Assembly: GCF_011516645.4 (NCBI RefSeq)
Contig: NZ_CP088285.1
Span: forward strand, 4,296,501 to 4,360,500
Direction of reading: 5' to 3'
From: Bradyrhizobium septentrionale
Lineage (GTDB): Bacteria; Pseudomonadota; Alphaproteobacteria; Rhizobiales; Xanthobacteraceae
DNA: 64,000 nt
Every line of letters starts with the position of its first letter. Position 1 is the first letter of the stretch. The translations under genes were made by a program, and so were the position numbers. The notes below the pieces were generated by a model. It did not search any database, had not been told where the DNA came from, and saw only the letters and a list, made by a program, of their open reading frames with translations. Below are positions 1 through 7,192 of the stretch, piece after piece.

Positions 1-1087
1 CGCGCAGCACGCCGATGGTGAGCCGGGAACTCGTTGCGGCAAAGCGGCGGAAATGCGCGTGCGTGTTGGCCTTCAGCCCGCGCGGCAGCCCGGCTCCGAG
101 ATGATCGAGCCGCTGCCGCGGGATCGCGAGCAGTTCATTCGCGGCGGGCAGGGCGCGCGCCGCGGCGCGCAGCTCGGTGCGGCGGGCCTCCTGCGCCCGC
201 TGCCAGCACACCATGGTGCGGCGGGCGAGTGCGGCGACCTCGACGAACAGCTCGCTGCGCACCGGCACCGCCATCTCGGCGGCGGCGGTCGGCGTCGGCG
301 CGCGCTTGTCGGCGACGAAGTCGATCAGCGTGATATCGGTCTCGTGGCCGACCGCCGAGATCAGCGGGATATGGCTCTCGGCCGCAGCGCGGACCACGAC
401 CTCCTCGTTAAACGACCAGAGGTCCTCGAGCGAGCCGCCGCCGCGCGCGACGATCAACAGATCAGGCCGCGGAATCCTGCCGCCCTCCGGCAGCGCGTTG
501 AAACCGCGGATCGCGGCCGCAACCTGTTCGGCCGAACCGTCGCCCTGCACCTTGACCGGCCAGACCAGCACGCGGCGGGGAAAGCGGTCCTCGAGGCGAT
601 GCAGGATATCGCGGATCACGGCACCGGTCGGCGAGGTGACGACGCCGATTACCTCGGGCAGCCACGGCAGCAGCTGCTTGCGCGCCTCGTCGAACAGGCC
701 TTCGGCCGCGAGCTTCTTCTTGCGCTCCTCCATCAGCGCCATCAGCGCGCCGACGCCGGCCGGTTCCAGCGTCTCGATGACGATCTGGTACTTCGAGGAG
801 TTCGGATAGGTGGTCAGCTTGCCGGTGGCGATAACCTCGAGGCCTTCCTGCGGCTTGAAGCGCATGCGGGCGTGGGCGAACTTCCAGATCACCGCCTCGA
901 TCTTGGCGTTCTCGTCCTTCAGCGCGAAATAGCAGTGGCCGGAGGAGTGCGGGCCGCGAAAGCCGGAGATCTCGCCGCGGACGCGGACATGGCCGAAGCG
1001 GTCCTCCACCGTCCGCTTCAGTGCGGAGGAGAGTTCCGAGACGGTGAATTCAGGCGCGTTGACGAGATTAGGCGCAGCAGCAGTCAT
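1..1087 (-). CDS. xseA: Exodeoxyribonuclease VII large subunit (5' part; runs off the left edge)
   Basis: XseA is the catalytic large subunit of exonuclease VII, which with XseB degrades single-stranded DNA in the cytoplasm. Reading the reverse complement from the ATG at 1087 gives about 362 residues. They start [10 protein letters not shown], followed by the OB-fold region ([19 protein letters not shown], then [19 protein letters not shown]). The conserved stretch [17 protein letters not shown] and [27 protein letters not shown] follow, both hallmarks of the family. The C-terminal coiled-coil part lies outside the window. The gene is divergent from the membrane-protein operon at 1236, with about 150 bp between the starts. 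No xseB is visible here. The family call is secure; the gene is incomplete only because of the window edge. Confidence 0.95.
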   Translation of the reverse strand, partial: MTAAAPNLVNAPEFTVSELSSALKRTVEDRFGHVRVRGEISGFRGPHSSGHCYFALKDENAKIEAVIWKFAHARMRFKPQEGLEVIATGKLTTYPNSSKYQIVIETLEPAGVGALMALMEERKKKLAAEGLFDEARKQLLPWLPEVIGVVTSPTGAVIRDILHRLEDRFPRRVLVWPVKVQGDGSAEQVAAAIRGFNALPEGGRIPRPDLLIVARGGGSLEDLWSFNEEVVVRAAAESHIPLISAVGHETDITLIDFVADKRAPTPTAAAEMAVPVRSELFVEVAALARRTMVCWQRAQEARRTELRAAARALPAANELLAIPRQRLDHLGAGLPRGLKANTHAHFRRFAATSSRLTIGVLR

Positions 1088-1175
1088 TTGCAGGTGATTC
1101 GGCTGTTTGTGAGCTTCAACGCAACGTAGGGACTTTTGCGGGACATCGCCAATCCGAGGGCTTGTTTGTGCATAT

Positions 1176-1192
1176 ACTCTGTGATACAGAGT
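1176..1192. promoter_or_regulatory. Perfect 6-5-6 palindrome, candidate operator
   Basis: ACTCTG-TGATA-CAGAGT is an exact inverted repeat inside the xseA/membrane-operon intergenic region. It is followed by an AT-rich stretch (about 1193-1207) and lies 44 bp before the ATG at 1236. The third gene of the operon encodes a winged-helix regulator, so autoregulation through this site is a reasonable inference. No binding data are implied. Confidence 0.45.
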
Positions 1193-1235
1193 TCTCTATA
1201 TAAAACAGATGACGCCCTCGTTTAGAGGCAGAGCG

Positions 1236-1778
1236 ATGATGTCGCATGTGACGTTGGCAGGTTTCGTCCATTCTGCGGCAGGCGCCATCCACGCCGTCGT
1301 GGCGATGCTGTGCATCGGTGTCGGCCTGATCCAGTTCCTGCGCCCGAAGCGCGGTGCGGGCCACCGGGCGCGCGGCTATCTCTACGTCTACGCCATGCTG
1401 GTCGCCGACGGGACAGCGATGCTGGTCTATCAGTTCAGCGGCCGCTTCAACCTGTTCCATGTCGGCGCGATCGTGAACTTCGCCTGCATCGTGGCAGCGA
1501 TCGTTCCGTTGCTGCGCAGCCCGCGGCCGGCGAACTGGAAACGGAAACACTACTACTTCATCTCCTGGTCCTATGTGTCGCTGATTTCGGCCGCGTCGAC
1601 GGAAATCGTGGTGCGTCTGCTGCCGCCGATGACGCGTGGGCAGATCGGGCTGACCGCTTTCGTCCTGTCGATCGTGAGCATGACGATCGGCTATATCCTG
1701 ATCGGGAAATATCGCCCGCCGGCGGAAGCGCCGCCGGTGTCCGCCAAACTCGCCGAGCCAAGCGGAGCGGCGACATGA
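1236..1778 (+). CDS. DUF2306-like integral membrane protein
   Basis: The 180-residue protein has about five hydrophobic segments: an N-terminal VHSAAGAIHAVVAMLCIGVGLIQ helix, the motif KRGAGHRARGYLYVYAMLVADGTAMLVYQFSGRFN, and further helices near residues 80-100, 115-130 and 145-160. The 'RGxGHRxxGYLYV' pattern resembles DUF2306-type proteins of unknown function. I place the start at 1236 because GAGG at 1225-1228 has good spacing; 1209 is an alternative without a clear ribosome site. The next gene overlaps by 4 bp (ATGA), and a winged-helix regulator follows, so the three form an operon. No enzymatic function can be assigned. Confidence 0.75.
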   Translation: MMSHVTLAGFVHSAAGAIHAVVAMLCIGVGLIQFLRPKRGAGHRARGYLYVYAMLVADGTAMLVYQFSGRFNLFHVGAIVNFACIVAAIVPLLRSPRPANWKRKHYYFISWSYVSLISAASTEIVVRLLPPMTRGQIGLTAFVLSIVSMTIGYILIGKYRPPAEAPPVSAKLAEPSGAAT

Positions 1779-2326
1779 TCGACAGCGAGCAGGCCAGCGC
1801 GGCGCTGGCCGACATCAACGACGTCGTCCAGCGCGTCCGTCAGTCGCGGATCTATCAGATCGCGAGCATCATCATCACGCTATGGGGCGTGCTGCTATTC
1901 GTGGCCTACATCGCCAACCATCTCTGGCCCCGGCAGGGTTACACGATCTGGACCGTCACCAATCTCAGCGGCCTTGCGATCAGCACCGCGGTCGGCTTCG
2001 TCATCAACCTCCGCTCCGGCAATCGCACCTTTCCGATCCGTTCGACGATCAGCTTCCTGCTGATCGGCGTGTTCGGCGTCTATTGTTCGGTCATGCTTGG
2101 CCATTTCGGACCGCGCCAGATGATCGTGTTCTGGGTGCTCTACGGCATGCTGTTTTACGCCATCGCCGGCGTGTGGTTCGGTTACGCCTTCATCGTGATC
2201 GCCGCCTGCACCAGCGCGCTGACGCTGATCGGCTACTACTATATCGGGCCGCCGTTCCTGTTATGGATGGCGGTGGTGCATGGCGGCGGGCTGATGCTCG
2301 GCGGCCTCTGGATGCGCCGGATCTGA
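1775..2326 (+). CDS. Hypothetical integral membrane protein
   Basis: The 183-residue product starts MIDSEQASAALADINDVVQRVRQSRIYQIAS, a short amphipathic cytosolic segment, followed by about five closely packed transmembrane helices. These include ITLWGVLLFVAYIANHLW, SFLLIGVFGVYCSVMLGHFG and WMAVVHGGGLMLGGLWMRR. Its start overlaps the stop of the preceding membrane protein by 4 bp, and the winged-helix gene follows after 4 bp, so the three are translationally linked. This pairing of a small membrane protein with a MarR-like winged helix recurs in alphaproteobacteria, but I do not know a function. Confidence 0.7.
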   Translation: MIDSEQASAALADINDVVQRVRQSRIYQIASIIITLWGVLLFVAYIANHLWPRQGYTIWTVTNLSGLAISTAVGFVINLRSGNRTFPIRSTISFLLIGVFGVYCSVMLGHFGPRQMIVFWVLYGMLFYAIAGVWFGYAFIVIAACTSALTLIGYYYIGPPFLLWMAVVHGGGLMLGGLWMRRI

Positions 2327-2330
2327 CGCG

Positions 2331-2630
2331 ATGGCCGAACTCGACGAGATCATCCACCAGCCGCTGCGGCTGCGGATCATGGCGGCGCTCAACGCCTTGC
2401 CGGTTTCGACCGGGCTGGAATTCGCCCGGCTGAAGAAGCTGACCGGCGCCACCGACGGCAATCTCGGCGCCCATATCGAGACGCTGGCCAGGGCCGGCTA
2501 TGTCTCGATCGACAAGGCCTTCGTCGGCAAGAAGCCGCAGACCACGGTGACCGCGACCGCGGCCGGCCGCGGCGCCTTCGCCCGCCATGTCGCGACCTTG
2601 CAGGAGATCATCGCCGGCAAGCAGCCGTGA
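2331..2630 (+). CDS. Winged-helix transcriptional regulator (HTH_34 / MarR-like)
   Basis: This 99-residue single-domain protein reads MAELDEIIHQPLRLRIMAALNAL, then a recognition-type segment EFARLKKLTGATDGNLGAHIETLARAGYVSIDKAF, then a wing with KKPQTTVTATAAGRGAF. That order (helix H1, HTH helices, beta-wing ending in T-x-T-x-x-G) is typical of the small winged-helix HTH_34 family. It has no sensor domain. It is the last gene of the operon that starts at 1236. The palindrome at 1176-1192 in front of the operon is a plausible target. Confidence 0.85.
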   Translation: MAELDEIIHQPLRLRIMAALNALPVSTGLEFARLKKLTGATDGNLGAHIETLARAGYVSIDKAFVGKKPQTTVTATAAGRGAFARHVATLQEIIAGKQP

Positions 2631-2727
2631 GCCGGAATGACGGGGGAATCGGCCGCCTCGCCCCTTGCAGGCCGGCGGGGATTCGTGCGACCGACACGGG
2701 TCTCATACCCTTTCGAGCCTGTATCTG

Positions 2728-4005
2728 ATGAACATCCTTTTGCTCGGTTCCGGCGGCCGCGAACATGCGCTGGCGTGGAAGATCGCAGCATCCCCGCTGG
2801 TGACGAAACTCTGGTGCGCGCCGGGCAATGCCGGGATCGCGCGTGAGGCCGAATGCGTTGCGCTCGATGTCGCCGACCATGCCGCTGTGATCGAGTTCTG
2901 CCGGGGCAACGCGGTCGATCTGGTGGTGGTTGGCCCGGAGACGCCGCTCGCCGCCGGCATCGTCGATGATCTCGCCGCCGTCGACATCAAGGCATTCGGA
3001 CCCAGCAAGCAGGCCGCCCAGCTCGAGGGCTCCAAGGGTTTCACAAAAGACCTCTGCAGCGAGTTCAACATTCCGACCGGCGCCTATCGCCGCTTCGACA
3101 ATGCCAAGGACGCGGTGGCCTATGTCCGTGCGCAGGGGGCGTCGATCGTGGTCAAGGCCGACGGCCTTGCGGCCGGCAAGGGCGTCGTGGTCGCGAAGAC
3201 GCTGCTCGAAGCGGAAGCGGCGATTACGATGATGTTCGAGGGCGCGTTCGGTTCGGCCGGCGCCGAGGTCGTGATCGAGGAATTCCTCTCCGGCCGCGAG
3301 ATCAGCTTCTTCGCGTTGTGCGACGGCGAGACCGCGATTCCGCTGGCGACCGCGCAGGACCACAAGCGCGTGTTCGATCATGACAAGGGGCCGAACACCG
3401 GCGGCATGGGCGCTTATTCGCCGACGCCATTCGTGACTCCAGAGATCCACGACCAGATCATGGCGCGGATCATCCTGCCGACGGTCGCCGGGATGAAGAG
3501 CCGCGGCACGCCGTTTAAGGGCGTGCTCTACGCCGGCGTGATGCTCACGGCGCAGGGCCCAAAACTGTTCGAGTACAATGTCCGCTTCGGCGATCCCGAG
3601 TGCCAGGTGCTGATGCTGCGGATGATGTCGGACATCGTGCCGGCGCTGCTCGCCGCCTGCGAGGGGCAGCTGAAACATTTCGATCTGCGCTGGTACGACG
3701 AACCGGCGTTAACGGTCGTGATGGCGGCCAAGGGCTATCCCGGCGACTACCTCAAGGGCACGCGGATCGAAGGGCTCGATGAGGCCGCCAAGGTCGAAGG
3801 CGTCGAGATCTTTCACGCCGGCACGGTGGCCAAGGATGGCGCCATTCTCGCCAATGGCGGGCGGGTGCTGAACGTCTGCGCGATGGGCACGACGGTCACC
3901 GAGGCGCGCGACCGCGCCTACCAGGCGGTCGATCGCATCAAATGGCCGGACGGATTCTGCCGGCGCGATATTGCGTGGCAGGCGGTGGAGGCGGAGCGGG
4001 GCTAA
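2728..4005 (+). CDS. purD: Phosphoribosylamine--glycine ligase
   Basis: PurD (GAR synthetase) joins 5-phosphoribosylamine and glycine with ATP in de novo purine synthesis. The 425-residue product has the family's usual length. It begins [20 protein letters not shown], the diagnostic N-terminal motif. The ATP-grasp core includes [16 protein letters not shown] (about 139-155), [12 protein letters not shown] and VLYAGVMLT...[13 protein letters not shown], which holds metal-binding residues. I choose 2728, since the upstream in-frame codons encode no conserved sequence. Purine genes do not flank it. Confidence 0.97.
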   Translation: MNILLLGSGGREHALAWKIAASPLVTKLWCAPGNAGIAREAECVALDVADHAAVIEFCRGNAVDLVVVGPETPLAAGIVDDLAAVDIKAFGPSKQAAQLEGSKGFTKDLCSEFNIPTGAYRRFDNAKDAVAYVRAQGASIVVKADGLAAGKGVVVAKTLLEAEAAITMMFEGAFGSAGAEVVIEEFLSGREISFFALCDGETAIPLATAQDHKRVFDHDKGPNTGGMGAYSPTPFVTPEIHDQIMARIILPTVAGMKSRGTPFKGVLYAGVMLTAQGPKLFEYNVRFGDPECQVLMLRMMSDIVPALLAACEGQLKHFDLRWYDEPALTVVMAAKGYPGDYLKGTRIEGLDEAAKVEGVEIFHAGTVAKDGAILANGGRVLNVCAMGTTVTEARDRAYQAVDRIKWPDGFCRRDIAWQAVEAERG

Positions 4006-4020
4006 CGCGCTCCACTCGCT

Positions 4021-4181
4021 TCGCCCGTCATGCGCGGGCTTGCCGCCTCCGCTAAAGCTCCGGCGCGCCAGCGTGCGAGAGCCTCGGCGAAGCCTTGGCG
4101 TAGCCGGGACCCGCGCATTCATCGCCTTCGCGAGAGTCTTTTCGTGAGATGGATTGCCGGGTCAAGCCCGGCAATGACGAT
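4021..4181. repeat. Intergenic palindromic repeat element (GTCATGCGCGGGCTTG type)
   Basis: The purD-to-acyl-CoA-dehydrogenase gap holds a composite element. Its left arm reads GTCATGCGCGGGCTTG and its right arm GATTGCCGGGTCAAGCCCGGCAATGAC. Between them lies a block carrying further small inverted repeats. Related arms recur at 48.67 and 49.6 kb. This is typical of dispersed, non-coding REP-like elements of Bradyrhizobium. Both flanking genes end here (convergent), so it may also stop transcription. Confidence 0.75.
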
Positions 4182-4205
4182 AGGTGTGTGGGACGGCGCC
4201 GCCGA

Positions 4206-5438
4206 CTACAGCAAATCCCCGCCCGCCGCTGATGCGGTGGTGCCGTGCTCGCGGAACGCCTTGATGACGTTCTTACCGATCTTCCACTTGTGCACCTCGT
4301 CGGGGCCGTCGACCAGCCGCTGCGAGCGCACTTGGGTGTACCATTTCGCCAGCGGCGTATCCTGGCTGAAGCCGAGCGCGCCGTGGAGCTGGATCGCGGT
4401 GTCGATCACCTTGTGCACCATGTGGGCATGGAAGATCTTCGCGATCGAGTTCTCCTGGCGGATATCGAGGCCCTTCTCCGCCTTGTAGGCGATGTGCAGC
4501 AGCATCAGCCGGCCGATATAGAGCTCGCTCGCGCAGTCGGCGAGCATGAACTGCACCGCCTGGCGGTCGGCCAGCAACTGCCCGAAGGTCGAGCGCTTGG
4601 TGACATGGGCGGCCGCCATGTCGAGCGCGCGCTGCGCCTTGGCGACGTTGTGCATGCCGTGGCGCAGCCGGCCGTAGGCGAGGCGGTGCTGGCCCATGTT
4701 GAAGCCGTTGCCCTCGCCGCCGAGCAGATTGTCGGCGGGCACCTTCAGATCCTTGATCTCGATCTCGGAGTGACCGCCATGGATCACGTCGTCATGCGGA
4801 CCCTCGATCGCCATGTTCGCGACGTTGCGCTTGATGCGGTAGCCGGGATTCGGCAGCTCGACGATGAAGGTCGAGTATTGCTTGTGGCGCGGCGCGTTCG
4901 GATCGGTCTTCGCCATCACCAGCGCCATGTCGGCGACGCTCGCCGACGACGAGAACCATTTCTCGCCGTTGAGGATGTAGTTCTCGTTGCCGTCCTTCAC
5001 CGCGGTGGTCTGCATGCCGGTGGCATCGGCGCCGGCGGCCTTTTCCGTCATTGAAAAGCAGATGCGCTTCTCGCCGTTCAACAGGGGTTTGAGGAATTTT
5101 TCCTTCTGGTACTCGGTGCCGTGCGCCAGGATGGTCATCATCGAGGCGTCGTCCGGCCCCTGCGTGTTCATCGAGAGCGCGCCGAGCATGCTCTCGCCGA
5201 GCTCCATCTGCACCAGGGCGTTCGCCAGCGGGCCGAGGCCCATACCGCCATACTCCTTCGGCACGAAGGGGCACCACAGGCCCTGCGCGCGGGCCTTTTT
5301 GCGCAGCGGTCCCAGCACCTCGGCAAGCGGCTTGGTGTCGAGTTCCTTTTCCGCCGGAATGCACTCGTCGTGGACGAATTTGCGGACCTTCTCGCGGATC
5401 GCCTTGGCCTCAGTGGGAATCTCGAAATCGATCGACAT
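4206..5438 (-). CDS. Acyl-CoA dehydrogenase family protein
   Basis: This is a 410-residue flavoprotein of the acyl-CoA dehydrogenase fold, which oxidises acyl-CoA at the alpha-beta bond and passes electrons to ETF. Visible signatures are WCPFVPKEYGGMGLG (N-terminal helical domain), ICFSMTEKAAGADATGMQTTA (FAD-binding beta domain), YILNGEKWFSSSASVADMALV, and KRSTFGQLLADRQAVQFMLADCA with QLHGALGFSQDTPLA in the C-terminal domain. The start at 5438 follows a strong GAGGAAG site; upstream in-frame sequence lacks family character. It is divergent from the dehalogenase-like gene, with 123 bp between starts. It resembles the ACAD10/11-like group; the substrate cannot be read. Confidence 0.93.
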   Translation of the reverse strand: MSIDFEIPTEAKAIREKVRKFVHDECIPAEKELDTKPLAEVLGPLRKKARAQGLWCPFVPKEYGGMGLGPLANALVQMELGESMLGALSMNTQGPDDASMMTILAHGTEYQKEKFLKPLLNGEKRICFSMTEKAAGADATGMQTTAVKDGNENYILNGEKWFSSSASVADMALVMAKTDPNAPRHKQYSTFIVELPNPGYRIKRNVANMAIEGPHDDVIHGGHSEIEIKDLKVPADNLLGGEGNGFNMGQHRLAYGRLRHGMHNVAKAQRALDMAAAHVTKRSTFGQLLADRQAVQFMLADCASELYIGRLMLLHIAYKAEKGLDIRQENSIAKIFHAHMVHKVIDTAIQLHGALGFSQDTPLAKWYTQVRSQRLVDGPDEVHKWKIGKNVIKAFREHGTTASAAGGDLL

Positions 5439-5561
5439 GGCACTTCCTCGTTTCATGTTGTTGTTGGCTTGGCTTGAGGATGGCATAAACCTCGCCGAAA
5501 GCAGCGGCAACGCCGAACAAAGTTTGAAGCAGCGCGGCCGCGACAGGGAAGGGAGCCACCG

Positions 5562-6467
5562 ATGCCTGATCTCGCTGATCTTTTTCCCGGCTATGCCTCC
5601 GAATGGATCAATACCTCGCAGGGCCGCATCTTCGCCCGCGTCGGCGGCAAGGGCCCGCCGCTGCTGTTGCTGCACGGCTTCTCCTCGACCCATGTGATGT
5701 GGCACACGGTGGCGCCGAAACTCGACGACAAGTTCACGCTGATCATCGCCGACCTGCCGGGCTATGGCTGGTCCGACATGCCGGACAGCGACAAGGACCA
5801 TACGCCCTACACCAAGCGGGCCTGGGCCAAGACCATGGTCGAGGTGATGGAGCAGCTCGGCCATGTGCATTTCGCGCTCGCCGGCCACGACCGCGGCGGC
5901 CGGGTGTCGTACCGCCTCGCGCTCGATCATCCCGGCCGGCTGTCGAAGCTCGCGGTGCTCGATATCGCGCCGACCTATGATTACTGGCAGAAGCTCAATC
6001 GCCTCTCGGCGCTGAAGATCTACCACTGGGCCTTCCTGGCGCAGCCCTATCCGCTGCCGGAGACGCTGATCTCCGGCCACGGCGAATTCTTCCTCAAGGA
6101 GAAGATGGCGAGCCAGACCAGGAACAAGACGCTCGATGCGATCGATCCGCGCGCGCTCGAGCACTACCTCGCGCCGTTCCGCGATCCCGCCCGCATCCAT
6201 GCGATGTGCGAGGACTATCGCGCCGGCGCCTATGCCGACTACGAGATCGACAAGGCGGATGTCGATGCCGGCAGGAAGATCACGATCCCGATGCTGGCGC
6301 TGTGGGGCGATGCCGGCGTTGCCAGTGCCGCGACAACGCCGCTCGACACCTGGAAGAACTGGGCCACCAATGTCAGCGGCGCGCCGGTGGCGTCAGGGCA
6401 TTTTCTGCCCGAGGAGGCTCCGGACGCAACGGCGAAGCTGCTGCGGGCGTTTTTCCTGGCGGCCTAG
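5562..6467 (+). CDS. Fluoroacetate dehalogenase-like alpha/beta hydrolase
   Basis: The 301-residue alpha/beta hydrolase has nucleophile Asp110 in AGHDRGGR, acid Asp134 in VLDIAP and base His280 in SGHFLP. From my knowledge of the R. palustris fluoroacetate dehalogenase (RPA1163), these are the same residue numbers. So are the carboxylate-binding Arg111 and Arg114 and the halide-pocket residues His155, Trp156 (KIYHW) and Tyr219 ([11 protein letters not shown]). Such enzymes hydrolyse fluoroacetate to glycolate and fluoride in the cytoplasm. Haloacetates or other small 2-halo acids are alternatives. The oxyanion-loop HGFSST is at 38-43. The gene is monocistronic and divergent from an acyl-CoA dehydrogenase. 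Confidence 0.88.
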   Translation: MPDLADLFPGYASEWINTSQGRIFARVGGKGPPLLLLHGFSSTHVMWHTVAPKLDDKFTLIIADLPGYGWSDMPDSDKDHTPYTKRAWAKTMVEVMEQLGHVHFALAGHDRGGRVSYRLALDHPGRLSKLAVLDIAPTYDYWQKLNRLSALKIYHWAFLAQPYPLPETLISGHGEFFLKEKMASQTRNKTLDAIDPRALEHYLAPFRDPARIHAMCEDYRAGAYADYEIDKADVDAGRKITIPMLALWGDAGVASAATTPLDTWKNWATNVSGAPVASGHFLPEEAPDATAKLLRAFFLAA

Positions 6468-6480
6468 CCACAAGCGAACC

Positions 6481-6580
6481 TGTCATACCCGCGAATGCGG
6501 GTATCCAGTACGCCGCGGCCCATCGATTGATCACTGCGGTCTCTGGAATACTGGATCATCCGCTTTCGCGGATGATGACA
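6481..6580. repeat. Intergenic palindromic repeat (GTCATACCCGCGAATGCGGG type)
   Basis: GTCATACCCGC...GCGGGTATCCAGTACGCCGC forms the left half. A right half reads ATACTGGATCATCCGC...GCGGATGATGACA. The two halves are approximate reverse complements and would fold into a long cruciform with internal hairpins. A closely related copy lies at 10139-10312. It separates the convergent dehalogenase-like gene and tadA. Confidence 0.75.
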
Positions 6581-6606
6581 GTGGGGAGGAGGCGCGAGTG
6601 TGCCCC

Positions 6607-7053
6607 CTACCTTCGCATCTTGAAAAAATCCTTCAGTAACGTCGCCGCCTCACGCTCGCCGACGGCGCCATAGACCTCAGGCACATGGTGGCAGGTCGGC
6701 TGCGCGAAGAAGCGTACGCCGGACTCGATCGCGCCGCCCTTGGGGTCGGCGGCGCCGTAATAGAGCCGGCGGATGCGGGCAAACGAGATCGCGCCGGCAC
6801 ACATGGTGCAGGGCTCGAGCGTCACGTAGAGGTCGCAATCGACCAGCCGCTCGGTGCCGATCGCGTCAGCGGCCTGCCGGATCGCCAGGATCTCGGCATG
6901 GGCGGTGGGGTCGCGGTCGGTCAGGGTGCGGTTACCAGCGGTGGCGATCACCTCGTAACCCCTGACAATGACGCATCCGATCGGAACTTCGCCCGATTTT
7001 CCGGCGTTTTCGGCCGTTTTCAGCGCCAAATCCATGAAAGAAGGGGCTGTCAT
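6607..7053 (-). CDS. tadA: tRNA-specific adenosine deaminase
   Basis: TadA deaminates adenosine 34 to inosine in tRNA-Arg(ACG). The 148-residue protein carries the deaminase zinc/catalytic motif THAE-type TAHAE (His52, Glu54) and PCTMCAGA (Cys82, Cys85), with VPIGCVIV and NRTLTDRDPTAHAEILAI around it. I choose ATG 7053 (MTAPSFMDLALKTAENAG), since it gives the usual TadA length and an in-frame 50-residue extension upstream looks non-homologous. The gene is divergent from the pseudouridine synthase at 7193. Confidence 0.93.
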   Translation of the reverse strand: MTAPSFMDLALKTAENAGKSGEVPIGCVIVRGYEVIATAGNRTLTDRDPTAHAEILAIRQAADAIGTERLVDCDLYVTLEPCTMCAGAISFARIRRLYYGAADPKGGAIESGVRFFAQPTCHHVPEVYGAVGEREAATLLKDFFKMRR

Positions 7054-7192
7054 GCCTCGTATCATTGCCAGAAACCTGCTAGTAGCTTCGCCTTCAGCAA
7101 AAGTGGATGCCGGTTTTGCGTCAAATGCGCTGCCAACAGGCGCGTACGGCCCGTCCCCTTGCACCCCAATTGAACGTCCAGCGAGAACATTC

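Noticed and set aside
53..1129. Long plus-strand ORF across the left edge
   Set aside because: It is the antisense shadow of xseA, whose conserved motifs are on the minus strand.
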